This document shows positions 34,606 through 43,412 of a stretch of 64,000 nucleotides of DNA, one piece after another. Origin of the DNA: Flavobacterium cucumis (GTDB taxonomy: Bacteria; Bacteroidota; Bacteroidia; Flavobacteriales; Flavobacteriaceae); contig NZ_FRYK01000002.1 of the NCBI RefSeq assembly GCF_900148835.1, positions 248,001 to 312,000 on the forward strand. The letters are read 5' to 3'. A program made the translations under genes and the position numbers. The notes beneath the pieces are model-generated. The model was not told the DNA's origin, ran no database searches, and worked only from the letters and a program-made list of their open reading frames with translations. How positions within the stretch are numbered: the first letter of the stretch is position 1; each line of letters begins with the position of its first letter.

Positions 34606-35567
34606 ATATGAAACGATTTTTCTCTATAGATGATATAGCTAATCTTGATGCATTTATTCAAGAAGCAATCCAAATAAAAAAAACACCCTTACAAAAAAGC
34701 GAATTAGGTAAAGGAAAGACACTGGGCTTGGTTTTTCTAAATTCAAGTTTAAGAACAAGATTAAGCACACAAAAAGCAGCTCAAAATTTGGGTTTAAATA
34801 CCATTGTTTTAAATGCCAATCAAGAAGCTTGGACATGGGAATTTGAAGATGGTGCTATTATGAATGGCGGAACAGTCGAACACATCAAAGATGCGGCTCA
34901 GGTTTTGAGCCAGTATTGCGATATTATTGGTATTCGTTGTTTTGCAGGTTTGGCAAATAAAGAAGAAGATACTTCCGAAAAGGTATTTTCGTTGTTTGAA
35001 AAATATGCAACTGTACCTCTCATTTCTTTAGAATCAGCGACCTTACATCCGTTACAAAGTTTAGCTGATTGTATAACTATAGAAGAACAGAAACCCATGA
35101 ACAAGAAACCAAAAGTGGTTTTGACGTGGGCACCTCATATCAAATCGATTCCGCATGCCGTTGGAAATTCGTTTGCCCAATGGATGAACAAAACCGATTG
35201 CGAATTTGTAATTACGCATCCAAAAGGATATGAATTGGACCCAAAATTCACGCAACATGCAACCATTGAATACAATCAAGAAGTAGCGCTACAAGATGCT
35301 GATTTTGTATATATCAAAAACTGGTCGTCATTTGAAGAATATGGAAAAATTCTAGAGACAACTAACGATTGGATGTTAACCAATGAAAAATTAAAAGTTA
35401 CGAATAATGCTAAAATTATGCATTGTTTGCCCGTTCGTAGAAATGTAGAAGTAAGTGATGAAGTTTTGGATAGCGAAAACGCTTTAATTTATCAGCAAGC
35501 CAATAATAGAACGTATGCCGCACAAATTGTGCTTCAGAAAATACTAGAATCAAATGAAAACGCTTAA
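34602..35567 (+). CDS. argF': N-acyl-ornithine carbamoyltransferase (ArgF')
   Basis: The 321-residue enzyme belongs to the acetyl/succinyl-ornithine transcarbamylase group rather than ordinary OTCase. It has the carbamoyl phosphate loop FLNSSLRTRLST (residues 45-56), HPLQSLADC near 149-157 and the MHCLPVRRN motif near 278-286. The residue that, as I recall, separates acetylornithine enzymes (Glu) from succinylornithine enzymes (Pro) lies just before EH in MNGGTVEHI; here it is Val92 (Val90 if the second ATG at 34608 is used). So the acyl group cannot be called. Overlaps with argD and argB suggest translational coupling. Confidence 0.93.
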   Translation: MNMKRFFSIDDIANLDAFIQEAIQIKKTPLQKSELGKGKTLGLVFLNSSLRTRLSTQKAAQNLGLNTIVLNANQEAWTWEFEDGAIMNGGTVEHIKDAAQVLSQYCDIIGIRCFAGLANKEEDTSEKVFSLFEKYATVPLISLESATLHPLQSLADCITIEEQKPMNKKPKVVLTWAPHIKSIPHAVGNSFAQWMNKTDCEFVITHPKGYELDPKFTQHATIEYNQEVALQDADFVYIKNWSSFEEYGKILETTNDWMLTNEKLKVTNNAKIMHCLPVRRNVEVSDEVLDSENALIYQQANNRTYAAQIVLQKILESNENA

Positions 35568-36354
35568 CGTAATCAAAATTGGTGGTAATGTTATAGATGA
35601 TGAGTCGCAATTAAATGATTTCATCAAATCACTAGCGGTTTTAAACGAACCGTTTATTCTCGTACATGGCGGAGGAAAATTAGCAACGGATTTAGCTACA
35701 AGACTCAACATACCGCAACAATTGATAGAAGGAAGAAGAGTTACAGATGCAGAGACTTTAAAAATTGCCACAATGGTTTATGCAGGTTACATCAACAAAA
35801 ATATTGTTGCAAAACTTCAAAAGCATACCCTTAATAGTATTGGATTATCAGGGGCGGATGGAAATTTAATTACGGCAACAAAAAGAATTGATGAGAAAAT
35901 CGATTACGGATTTGTAGGTGATCTTTCAATTGAAAATGTGAATTCTAATTTCCTAAAGTTATTACTTGAAAATGGATTAACACCCGTAATTTGTGCTATT
36001 ACTCACGACAATCAAGGGCAATTACTTAATACAAATGCCGATACCATTGCAAGTGTTTTGGGTTCGGCTTTAGCGACGACATTTCAAGTAAAATTAACTT
36101 ATTGCTTTGAGAAAAAAGGGGTATTATTTAATCCTGAAGATAATAATTCGGTTATTAAAAACTTGAATTTAGAAACCTTTCAAAAATTAAAAGAAGAAGG
36201 CATCATCAACAAAGGAATGGTACCAAAAATTAAAAATGCGTTTGATGCTTTGGCAAATGGTGTTGAAGATGTGGGAATAACATCAGCCGAAAACTTCACA
36301 AATTTCATAAAAAATAAGACCTATGAAGGAACAAGAATTACATCATCTTTTTGA
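35554..36354 (+). CDS. argB: Acetylglutamate kinase
   Basis: ArgB phosphorylates N-acylglutamate. The 266-residue protein shows KIGGNVID at residues 7-14, the glycine-rich LVHGGGKLATDLATRL at 37-52, the sensor-like LSGADGNLITA and GMVPKIKNAFDALANGVEDVGI near the C-terminus, where the lysine contacts ATP. It lacks the long N-terminal helix typical of arginine-inhibited hexameric kinases, so strong arginine feedback is not expected. It overlaps argF' by 14 bases and argE by 32. Confidence 0.94.
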   Translation: MKTLNVIKIGGNVIDDESQLNDFIKSLAVLNEPFILVHGGGKLATDLATRLNIPQQLIEGRRVTDAETLKIATMVYAGYINKNIVAKLQKHTLNSIGLSGADGNLITATKRIDEKIDYGFVGDLSIENVNSNFLKLLLENGLTPVICAITHDNQGQLLNTNADTIASVLGSALATTFQVKLTYCFEKKGVLFNPEDNNSVIKNLNLETFQKLKEEGIINKGMVPKIKNAFDALANGVEDVGITSAENFTNFIKNKTYEGTRITSSF

Positions 36355-37393
36355 ATCCGCTTACGAATTATTGAAGACATTAATTTCAATTCCTTCTTTC
36401 AGTAAAAGTGAAGACAAAACAGCGGATTGCATTGAAAAATTCTTTGCAACAAATAACATCCCAACGAATCGTGAAATGAATAATATTTGGGCATTCAATC
36501 AATTTTATGATGCCTCAAAACCGACAATTCTGTTAAATTCACATCACGATACAGTAAAACCTAATGCTAGTTACACCTTAAATCCATTTGAAGCTATTGA
36601 AAAAGACGGCAAATTGTATGGCTTGGGAAGTAACGATGCCGGTGGTTGTTTGGTGAGTTTAATCGCAACATTCCTTTATTTTTATAACCAAGAAAATCTA
36701 AAATACAATTTCGTTTTAGCAGCCACGGCTGAAGAAGAAATTTCTGGTGTTAATGGAATAGAATCGATATTCAAGAAATTAGGCCCAATCGATTTTGCTA
36801 TTGTAGGCGAACCTACAGAAATGAACTTAGCTATTGCCGAAAAAGGATTATTGGTTCTAGATTGTGTCGCAAAAGGAACTTCCTCGCATGCTGCACACCC
36901 GAATCATGACAATGCCATTTTGAATGCTCTGGATGATATCCAATGGTTCAACACCTATAAATTCGATAAAGTTTCCGATTTGTTGGGCGAAGTAAAAATG
37001 ACAGTAACCATCATCAATAGCGGTTCGCAACACAATGTAGTTCCCGATTCGTGCCAGTTTACAGTTGATGTTAGAACTACCGAAATGTATTCCAATACTG
37101 AAATCTTCGATATTATACAACAAAATATAAGAAGTAAAGTTACACCACGTTCCCTACGACTGAATTCATCTTCAATTCCATTATCGCATCCTTTTGTTCA
37201 AGCGGGTTTGAAAATGGGACGAACCTATTATGGTTCACCAACTTCTTCCGATCAAGCGGTAATTCCTTGTCCCTCTTTAAAAATGGGACCAGGATTGTCA
37301 ACGCGTTCGCATAGTAGTGATGAATTTATTTATATACAAGAAATTAAAGAAGCAATTCAAATTTACAATTCCGTTTTAACCCAAATCTTATAG
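36323..37393 (+). CDS. argE: N-acylornithine deacetylase (M20 family)
   Basis: A 356-residue M20 metallopeptidase that fits ArgE by position. Zinc ligands are seen in NSHHDTV (near 72-78), GLGSNDAGG (near 94-102) and the general base pair AAATAEEEISG (near 134-144); a dimerisation lid lies around 175-285. ArgE releases the acyl group from acyl-citrulline or acyl-ornithine; with an ArgF'-type transcarbamylase the substrate should be acylcitrulline. Long overlap with argB (32 bases) is odd but the ATG at 36323 fits the conserved start. Confidence 0.9.
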   Translation: MKEQELHHLFESAYELLKTLISIPSFSKSEDKTADCIEKFFATNNIPTNREMNNIWAFNQFYDASKPTILLNSHHDTVKPNASYTLNPFEAIEKDGKLYGLGSNDAGGCLVSLIATFLYFYNQENLKYNFVLAATAEEEISGVNGIESIFKKLGPIDFAIVGEPTEMNLAIAEKGLLVLDCVAKGTSSHAAHPNHDNAILNALDDIQWFNTYKFDKVSDLLGEVKMTVTIINSGSQHNVVPDSCQFTVDVRTTEMYSNTEIFDIIQQNIRSKVTPRSLRLNSSSIPLSHPFVQAGLKMGRTYYGSPTSSDQAVIPCPSLKMGPGLSTRSHSSDEFIYIQEIKEAIQIYNSVLTQIL

Positions 37394-37395
37394 TT

Positions 37396-38706
37396 ATGGC
37401 AGAAAAAATATGGCAAAAAGCAGCAAGTAACAATACACTTCATACTAAAATAGTAGAAAAATTTACGGTTGGAAATGATGTCCAGTTTGACTATGCGTTA
37501 GCAAAACACGATGTTTTGGGTTCATTAGCACATTGCGAAATGTTGTATTCCATCAATTTATTGAAAACTGAGGAATGGCTATTGCTAGAAATCGAACTTC
37601 AAAAGATTTTAGGAGAAATCGAGCAAAATCAATTTGAAATCGAACCTGGAATTGAAGATGTACATTCGCAAGTAGAGCATTTGTTAATTCAAAGAATTGG
37701 TGCTATTGGAAAAAAAATTCACAGCGGTCGCTCGAGAAATGATCAAGTTTTAACAGATTTAAAATTATACTTAAAAGCAGAAATTTTAGAAATCAAATCA
37801 CTTACGGAAGTTGTTTTTTCATCCTTAATTCAACTCAGTAACCAGCATAAAGAGGTATTACTTCCGGGTTATACTCATTTGCAAATTGCCATGCCATCTT
37901 CGTTTGGATTGTGGTTTGGTGCTTATGCCGAAAGTCTCGTAGATGACCTAGAATTGCTATTGGCAAGTTATAACATTATCAATAAAAACCCATTGGGTTC
38001 AGGGGCTGGATATGGAACCTCATTTCCCCTTAATAGAATGTTGACAACTGAATTGTTAAAATTTGAAACATTAAATGTAAATTCGGTTTATGCGCAAATG
38101 ACCAGAGGAAAATCAGAAAAAGTGATGGCGATGGCGATGGCAGGTTTGGCAGGAACTTTAAGTAAATTGTCCTACGACATGTGTTTGTATCTAAATCAAA
38201 ATTTTGGATTCATTTCTTTTCCCGATTCGTTAACTACAGGCAGTAGTATCATGCCGCATAAGAAAAATCCAGATGTTTTTGAAATTATGAGAGCACGTTG
38301 TAATCGAATTCAAGCTTTACCTAACGAATTGATTTTATTGACCAATAATCTCCCTTCAGGTTATCACAGAGATGTACAACTGACAAAAGAAGCTTTATTT
38401 CCAGCAATACAATCATTAAAAGAATGCCTTGAAATGTTGCATTTCATGTTAGAACATATTGAGATTAAAAAAGAGATCGTGAAAGATGTTAAGTACAACT
38501 ACATGTTTAGTGTAGAAAGTGTGAACCAACAAGTATTAGAGGGAATAGCATTTAGAGATGCTTATAAAAACATTGGATTAGCAATTGAAAACAATACATT
38601 TATACCAAATTATGATCTTGACCATACTCATGAAGGTAGTATAGGAAATCTAAGAAATGATTTGATTGAAGATGCATTTAAAAAAGTAATTTCCAAATTT
38701 AACTAG
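37396..38706 (+). CDS. argH: Argininosuccinate lyase
   Basis: ArgH splits argininosuccinate into arginine and fumarate, the last step of the pathway. The fumarase-superfamily signature TTGSSIMPHKKNPDVFEIM (near 283-301) contains the catalytic serine. HSGRSRNDQVLTDLKLYL (near 111-128) and GYTHLQIAMPSSFG (near 157-170) are also intact. The length of 436 residues is slightly shorter than typical. Its stop codon TAG lies inside a CTAG that is also the stop of the convergent Lrp-type gene. Confidence 0.95.
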   Translation: MAEKIWQKAASNNTLHTKIVEKFTVGNDVQFDYALAKHDVLGSLAHCEMLYSINLLKTEEWLLLEIELQKILGEIEQNQFEIEPGIEDVHSQVEHLLIQRIGAIGKKIHSGRSRNDQVLTDLKLYLKAEILEIKSLTEVVFSSLIQLSNQHKEVLLPGYTHLQIAMPSSFGLWFGAYAESLVDDLELLLASYNIINKNPLGSGAGYGTSFPLNRMLTTELLKFETLNVNSVYAQMTRGKSEKVMAMAMAGLAGTLSKLSYDMCLYLNQNFGFISFPDSLTTGSSIMPHKKNPDVFEIMRARCNRIQALPNELILLTNNLPSGYHRDVQLTKEALFPAIQSLKECLEMLHFMLEHIEIKKEIVKDVKYNYMFSVESVNQQVLEGIAFRDAYKNIGLAIENNTFIPNYDLDHTHEGSIGNLRNDLIEDAFKKVISKFN

Positions 38707-39179
38707 TCCCCTTTTGGTAACATATAAGCCGTTTCCTTTTTTGTCTCGTTAAGAACAATACTGCTATGATATTGTCCAATATTTGGAATATTTGAAATTA
38801 CATTTACCACAAAATCATTGTATGATGTAATGTCCTCTGCAATGATTTTGAGCATGTAATCATAATTCCCAGACAAACTAATAACTTCTTGAACCTGAGG
38901 TATGGCTACAATAGTTTGTTCAAAAGCATCAAGGGCTTCTTTTGATTGTTCTTTCAAGGTAACATTACAATAAACAACTATTTGCACCCCAATTTTAAAT
39001 CGATCAACTAGAGCTACGTACTTTGTAATTACTTGATTTTTTTCTAAATTTTTGATTCTTTCATATGTTGGAGTAAAGGAAAGCCCAACACGTTCGCCAA
39101 TATCTTTGACCGAAATTCTTGAATCTTGTTGTAAAATTTCTAAAATAGCTTGATCTTTTGCGTCTAATTGATGTTTCAT
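38703..39179 (-). CDS. Lrp/AsnC-family transcriptional regulator
   Basis: The 158-residue protein has an N-terminal winged helix (LDAKDQAILEILQQDSRIS, recognition helix LSFTPTYERIKNLE) and a C-terminal RAM/ligand domain with VISLSGNYDYMLKIIAEDI near 100-118. Such proteins respond to amino acids. It faces the arginine operon tail to tail and may regulate it, but no operator is visible and this is inference from position. Confidence 0.9.
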   Translation of the reverse strand: MKHQLDAKDQAILEILQQDSRISVKDIGERVGLSFTPTYERIKNLEKNQVITKYVALVDRFKIGVQIVVYCNVTLKEQSKEALDAFEQTIVAIPQVQEVISLSGNYDYMLKIIAEDITSYNDFVVNVISNIPNIGQYHSSIVLNETKKETAYMLPKGD

Positions 39180-39210
39180 TCAGTAGTAAAATTGAAATAT
39201 AAAAATACTA

Positions 39211-39621
39211 TTATTTTTTATAATGTAAATAGTCCTGGAGCATAATTGTTGCGGCAATTTCGTCTACTAGTGCCTTGTTTTGACGTTGTTTCTTTTTTAA
39301 CCCGCTATCTATCATCGTTTGAAATGCCATTTTAGAAGTAAAACGTTCGTCTACCCTATCCACGGGCATCTCTGGAAAAGCGGCATGAAATTTAGCTACA
39401 AAAGCATTGATGATTTCAGCACTTTGCGAAGGTGTTCCATCCATTTGCTTAGGTTCGCCTACAATTACTCTTTCTACTTTTTCTTTCGAAAAATAGTCTT
39501 TTAAAAAAGTAATCGCTGTATCGGATGGAATTGTGGTTAGCCCAAAAGCTATCATCTGCATTTCATCGGTAACGGCAATTCCAGTTCGTTTGATTCCGTA
39601 ATCTATGGCTAAAATTCGCAT
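39211..39621 (-). CDS. ruvX: Holliday junction resolvase-like protein RuvX/YqgF
   Basis: At 136 residues it has the normal RNase H-like fold: LAIDYGIKRTGIAVTD (residues 4-19) with the first catalytic aspartate, VGEPKQMDGTPS near 58-69, VDRVDERFTSKMA near 86-98 and a final ALVDEIAATIMLQDYL with the last acidic residues. It processes the 5' end of 16S pre-rRNA or resolves junctions, depending on the species. It lies about 30 bases upstream of the Lrp-type gene on the same strand. Confidence 0.93.
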   Translation of the reverse strand: MRILAIDYGIKRTGIAVTDEMQMIAFGLTTIPSDTAITFLKDYFSKEKVERVIVGEPKQMDGTPSQSAEIINAFVAKFHAAFPEMPVDRVDERFTSKMAFQTMIDSGLKKKQRQNKALVDEIAATIMLQDYLHYKK

Positions 39622-39652
39622 TGTTTGTTATTTTCAACAAATATACGCTCAT

Positions 39653-40504
39653 TTATTTGATAATTTCAAACTCGGCTAAAGGTACCATTCTAGCTTTATT
39701 TAGTTTTAGCGTTTTACCATCGAAATTGTAATTATCGACAATTTCTAAAACTTTAGCGAATTCTTGTTCCGTTACCATATCTTCACAAGCCATCATAGTT
39801 GAAGCTACTTTTGAAAATTTAATACGGCTAACATCTTCCTGCAATTCATAACTTCCCGCCATATTATTACAACCTGCAAAAGCTGAAAATCTTCCGTCTG
39901 AATAAAATGTAATTCCGTGTTCTTTTTTGGCATCTTTACTTATAGGAACGTCTTTACCATTTAATTTCACCAAACGCCATTTGGAATTTTTCAATTCCAC
40001 TTTAGCAACTTCTTTAGTTTTTGTTTCTTCTTTTTGAACAGAACCTATTGGTTCTGATATTTCAATTCTCGACAATTGGTATTTTGAAGCCAAATTACCT
40101 TTAATACGTTTTCCATCAGCATCCAAATGAAACAAAACATTTTCACCAACAAAATATTGATTTGGTGCAGATGAACTCAAAAGTGTAATGGTAGTTCCAG
40201 CTTCATTCCAAGTAAATTTTCCAGTTTCTTTGAACACTTTACTCGATTTTTCTTTGTAAACCGTTTCCTTGATATACGAATCTTGGGTTAATGAAATTTT
40301 AGTTTCAATAGATTCGCAATCGGCACAAGGTAGATTTCCTTGATAAATTCCTTGGTAATCTAAACTGCTTTTGGCATTATGTCCCTCAACTTGAACAGCG
40401 GTTTTATCTGCTGCTGTTTTTACTTCTGTCTCTTGTCCTGCTTCTTTTTTACAAGAAATAAAACTAAAAGCTATCATAATTAGAAATAGAAAACTTTTTT
40501 TCAT
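39653..40504 (-). CDS. Lipoprotein with NlpE-like and META domains
   Basis: The 283-residue protein has a lipoprotein signal (FSFISC, Cys18 the lipid site). Residues about 50-150 are an NlpE-type domain with YQGIYQGNLPCADCESIETK, the CxxC loop characteristic of NlpE. Residues 170-280 form a META domain with KWRLVKLNGKDV, GITFYSDGRFSAFAGCNNMAGSY and a final cysteine in ACEDM. Both domains occur in stress or heat-shock related envelope lipoproteins; function here is unknown. It is likely anchored in the outer or cytoplasmic membrane facing the periplasm. Confidence 0.85.
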   Translation of the reverse strand: MKKSFLFLIMIAFSFISCKKEAGQETEVKTAADKTAVQVEGHNAKSSLDYQGIYQGNLPCADCESIETKISLTQDSYIKETVYKEKSSKVFKETGKFTWNEAGTTITLLSSSAPNQYFVGENVLFHLDADGKRIKGNLASKYQLSRIEISEPIGSVQKEETKTKEVAKVELKNSKWRLVKLNGKDVPISKDAKKEHGITFYSDGRFSAFAGCNNMAGSYELQEDVSRIKFSKVASTMMACEDMVTEQEFAKVLEIVDNYNFDGKTLKLNKARMVPLAEFEIIK

Positions 40505-40583
40505 GTTGTTTGCTTTTTTGTGATTAATGTAAATTTACGTCTTATTTCTTATATCAAAAAGAATTCCAAAATTCATAAAACAC

Positions 40584-40591
40584 TATATTTG
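40584..40591 (+). promoter_or_regulatory. -7 element before dapD
   Basis: TATATTTG, 20 bases before the start codon, matches the Bacteroidetes -7 element. No clear -33 box. Confidence 0.45.
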
Positions 40592-40610
40592 CACAACAAA
40601 ATTTAGCATT

Positions 40611-41426
40611 ATGACCAATTTACAAACAACAATAGAACAAGCATGGGAAAATCGTGCTTTATTACAAGAGGAGACGACACAAAAAGCAATCAGAGAAGTT
40701 ATTGAATTGTTAGATAGCGGAAAAATTCGTGTGGCCGAACCATTAGCTAATGGTTGGCAAGTGAACGAATGGGTTAAAAAAGCAGTGGTGATGTACTTCC
40801 CTATTCAAAAAATGGAAACCTGGGAATCCGGTATTTTTGAATATCACGATAAAATGTTGTTGAAACGCAATTATGCCGAAAAAGGAATTCGTGTAGTTCC
40901 AAATGCCGTTGCGAGATATGGCGCTTATATTTCGTCAGGAGTTATTTTAATGCCGAGTTATGTTAATATTGGTGCTTATGTTGATGAAGGGACAATGGTA
41001 GACACTTGGGCAACCGTAGGAAGTTGTGCACAGATTGGAAAACATGTTCACTTATCGGGTGGTGTTGGAATTGGTGGAGTTTTAGAACCTTTACAAGCTG
41101 CTCCGGTAATTATTGAAGATGGTGCATTCATTGGTTCCAGATGTATCGTAGTTGAAGGTGTTCACGTTGGAAAAGAGGCGGTTTTAGGTGCAAATGTATG
41201 TTTAACAGGCTCTACAAAAATCATTGACGTTACAGGTGATGAACCTATTGAATATAAAGGAGTTGTACCAGCGCGTTCAGTAGTAATTCCAGGAAGTTAT
41301 ACGAAAAAATTCCCAGCGGGTGATTATCAAGTGCCTTGTGCTATTATTATTGGACAAAGAAAACCTTCAACTGATTTGAAGACTTCGTTGAATGATGCGT
41401 TGAGAGAATATAACGTAGCCGTTTAA
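40611..41426 (+). CDS. dapD: Tetrahydrodipicolinate N-succinyltransferase
   Basis: DapD transfers a succinyl group from succinyl-CoA in the succinylase branch of lysine and diaminopimelate synthesis. The 271-residue protein has the left-handed beta helix: YVNIGAYVDEGTMVDTWATV near 119-138, GGVGIGGVLEPLQAAPVIIE near 150-169 and FIGSRCIVVEGVHVG near 173-187, all matching family sequences I remember. An N-terminal domain contains NGWQVNEWVKKAV. The GT9 gene starts 20 bases after its stop, but is probably separately functional. Confidence 0.96.
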   Translation: MTNLQTTIEQAWENRALLQEETTQKAIREVIELLDSGKIRVAEPLANGWQVNEWVKKAVVMYFPIQKMETWESGIFEYHDKMLLKRNYAEKGIRVVPNAVARYGAYISSGVILMPSYVNIGAYVDEGTMVDTWATVGSCAQIGKHVHLSGGVGIGGVLEPLQAAPVIIEDGAFIGSRCIVVEGVHVGKEAVLGANVCLTGSTKIIDVTGDEPIEYKGVVPARSVVIPGSYTKKFPAGDYQVPCAIIIGQRKPSTDLKTSLNDALREYNVAV

Positions 41427-41446
41427 TCATTATTGATGCCACATTC

Positions 41447-42505
41447 ATGAAGATATTAGTAATACAGCAAAAAATGATTGGAGATGTTCTAGCATCTTCA
41501 ATCATTTGCAATAATCTAAAAAAAATGTATCCTGATGCTAATGTGGATTATATGGTTTACAAGCACACGATTCCTGTTATCGAAAACAACCCAAACATCA
41601 ATGAAATCCTGATTTTTGAAGAGAAGTACAGACAAAGTAAATGGGATTTTTTCAAGTTCCTACTTCAAATCAGAAAACGAAAGTATGATATTGTCATTGA
41701 CGTCTACGGAAAAATAGAAAGTAATCTTATGGTGCTTTTTTCGGGTGCTGATAAGAAAATTGGTTTGTACAAAAAAAGATCTTCATTTTTATTTACCGAC
41801 ACGGTTATTGAAAATTACAGTGCAACATCAGAAGCTGGAGCTGCAATTGACAATCGTTTAAATCTTCTGAGTCCTTTACAGCCAAAAATTGCCTTAGACA
41901 ATAAACCTAAAATATTTTTAACGGAGAAAGAAATCCAAAATGGAAAAGAGGTTTTACTTCAAAACAATATAGATTTTTCCAAAAAAATATTCATGATTTC
42001 CATTGTGGGAAGTGAAGTCAAAAAAACATATCCCAAAGAATACATGGCAAAAGTATTGGATTTCATTGTGGCTAAAACAGATGCAACACTTCTTTTTAAC
42101 TACATTCCAAAACAATACGATACCGTTAAAGAAATTGTAGCTTTATGTACTCCATCAACTCAAAATAATTCTAAAATTGAGATTGTTCCTGGAAGTATTC
42201 GAGATTTTTTATCGATTACATATCATTGTAATGCTTTGATTGGCAACGAAGGTGGTGCTGTGAATATGGCCAAAGCAATTGATATACCTACGTTTACCAT
42301 TTTCTCTACATGGATCATTAAAGAAGCATGGAATTCTTTTGAAAATAGCGCAACAAATGTTTCAGTTCATTTACAAGATTTCAAACCAGAAATATACAAA
42401 GGAAAATATGCTTTTGAATTTAAAAATGAAGCATTGCGTTTTTATCAAGAATTTACGCCTGATTTATTCGAAGACCAACTGCTACAATTTATTCAGAATA
42501 ACTAA
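41447..42505 (+). CDS. Glycosyltransferase family 9 (heptosyltransferase-like)
   Basis: The 352-residue GT-B protein starts KILVIQQKMIGDVLASSIIC (a GDV/GD switch typical of GT9) and has a C-terminal donor site with LIGNEGGAVNMAKAIDIPTFTIF near 265-287. Family members add heptose or similar sugars to lipopolysaccharide core in the cytoplasm. It opens the LPS-core-like cluster and overlaps the convergent GT2 gene by 17 bases. The sugar is unknown. Confidence 0.87.
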   Translation: MKILVIQQKMIGDVLASSIICNNLKKMYPDANVDYMVYKHTIPVIENNPNINEILIFEEKYRQSKWDFFKFLLQIRKRKYDIVIDVYGKIESNLMVLFSGADKKIGLYKKRSSFLFTDTVIENYSATSEAGAAIDNRLNLLSPLQPKIALDNKPKIFLTEKEIQNGKEVLLQNNIDFSKKIFMISIVGSEVKKTYPKEYMAKVLDFIVAKTDATLLFNYIPKQYDTVKEIVALCTPSTQNNSKIEIVPGSIRDFLSITYHCNALIGNEGGAVNMAKAIDIPTFTIFSTWIIKEAWNSFENSATNVSVHLQDFKPEIYKGKYAFEFKNEALRFYQEFTPDLFEDQLLQFIQNN

Positions 42506-43313
42506 CATTTGAGATTCCGTTAGGAGTAAAAGTAACCTTATTTTTTTGGGTATTTTCTCGTATTTCGTTGTTCTTTTTCCAAACTTCTTCAGAAACATAA
42601 CCACGAGCGTGATCCAAGTGAACACAAATAGCAAAGTAGCGAATTTGTTTGGATTTTAATCCTGAATTAATCAAACGTTCCCCTAGCTCTCTGTCTTCTC
42701 CGCCGTATTTCATATCATTATTAAATCCATTTACTTTTACTAAATCCGATTTATAAGCCGAAGCATTATGTCCGTTCCAAGAGGGCGTTGTGGGCGTTAC
42801 CATATTTAAGATTGAAGTAATCAATTTAGATGATAATAGCTTTATGAATTTCAAATTGAACTTCATATGATTCTTTAACAACCAGGATATCGAAAAACAA
42901 TCTTGATTTTTAATATTTTCAGGTGTAATAGCTTTTGAAGTTGCCATCGAAAGTTTAAAATAACCTCCAGATAAAAAACAATTCGCTTCTCTATATTTCA
43001 AATGAGTGGCTACAAAATCTTTTCTCGGAATACAATCTCCATCCGTAAAAATTAGATAATCTGCAGCTGAAGCTAGAATTGCTTTGTTTAGAATTTTTGT
43101 TTTTTGAAAGCCGTCATCTTCTTGCCAAACGTGCTTAATTGGGATATTAATTTGTGTTCGCAAGCTATCAATTTTAGCTTTGGTTTTTTCGTCCGAACCA
43201 TCATCAGCAATTACGATTTCAAAATCGCGCTCAGTTTGATTATCAAAACCGATAATCACTTTCTCTAACCATTCGACCGCATTATAAGTACTAAATATTA
43301 CTGAAGCTTTCAT
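42489..43313 (-). CDS. Glycosyltransferase, GT2 family with galactosyltransferase-like C-terminus
   Basis: A 274-residue GT-A enzyme: SVIFSTYNAVEWLEKV near residues 4-19, IADDGSDEKT near 36-45, FTDGDCIP near 97-104 with the metal-binding DxD, and a C-terminal NGFNNDMKYGGEDRELGERL near 199-218 with the GG-ED base motif. It resembles the plus-strand GT2 at 44930. It lies next to a lipopolysaccharide kinase-like gene and probably modifies LPS core. Confidence 0.85.
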   Translation of the reverse strand: MKASVIFSTYNAVEWLEKVIIGFDNQTERDFEIVIADDGSDEKTKAKIDSLRTQINIPIKHVWQEDDGFQKTKILNKAILASAADYLIFTDGDCIPRKDFVATHLKYREANCFLSGGYFKLSMATSKAITPENIKNQDCFSISWLLKNHMKFNLKFIKLLSSKLITSILNMVTPTTPSWNGHNASAYKSDLVKVNGFNNDMKYGGEDRELGERLINSGLKSKQIRYFAICVHLDHARGYVSEEVWKKNNEIRENTQKNKVTFTPNGISNVSYSE

Positions 43314-43412
43314 TTTATAATTGTTAATTCCCTTTTTTATTTGGATGATTTTATTTTTTTGATTGTAGCAAAAATGACAACCGATAAGTGTTTTGGATAA
43401 TAAATTATTGGA

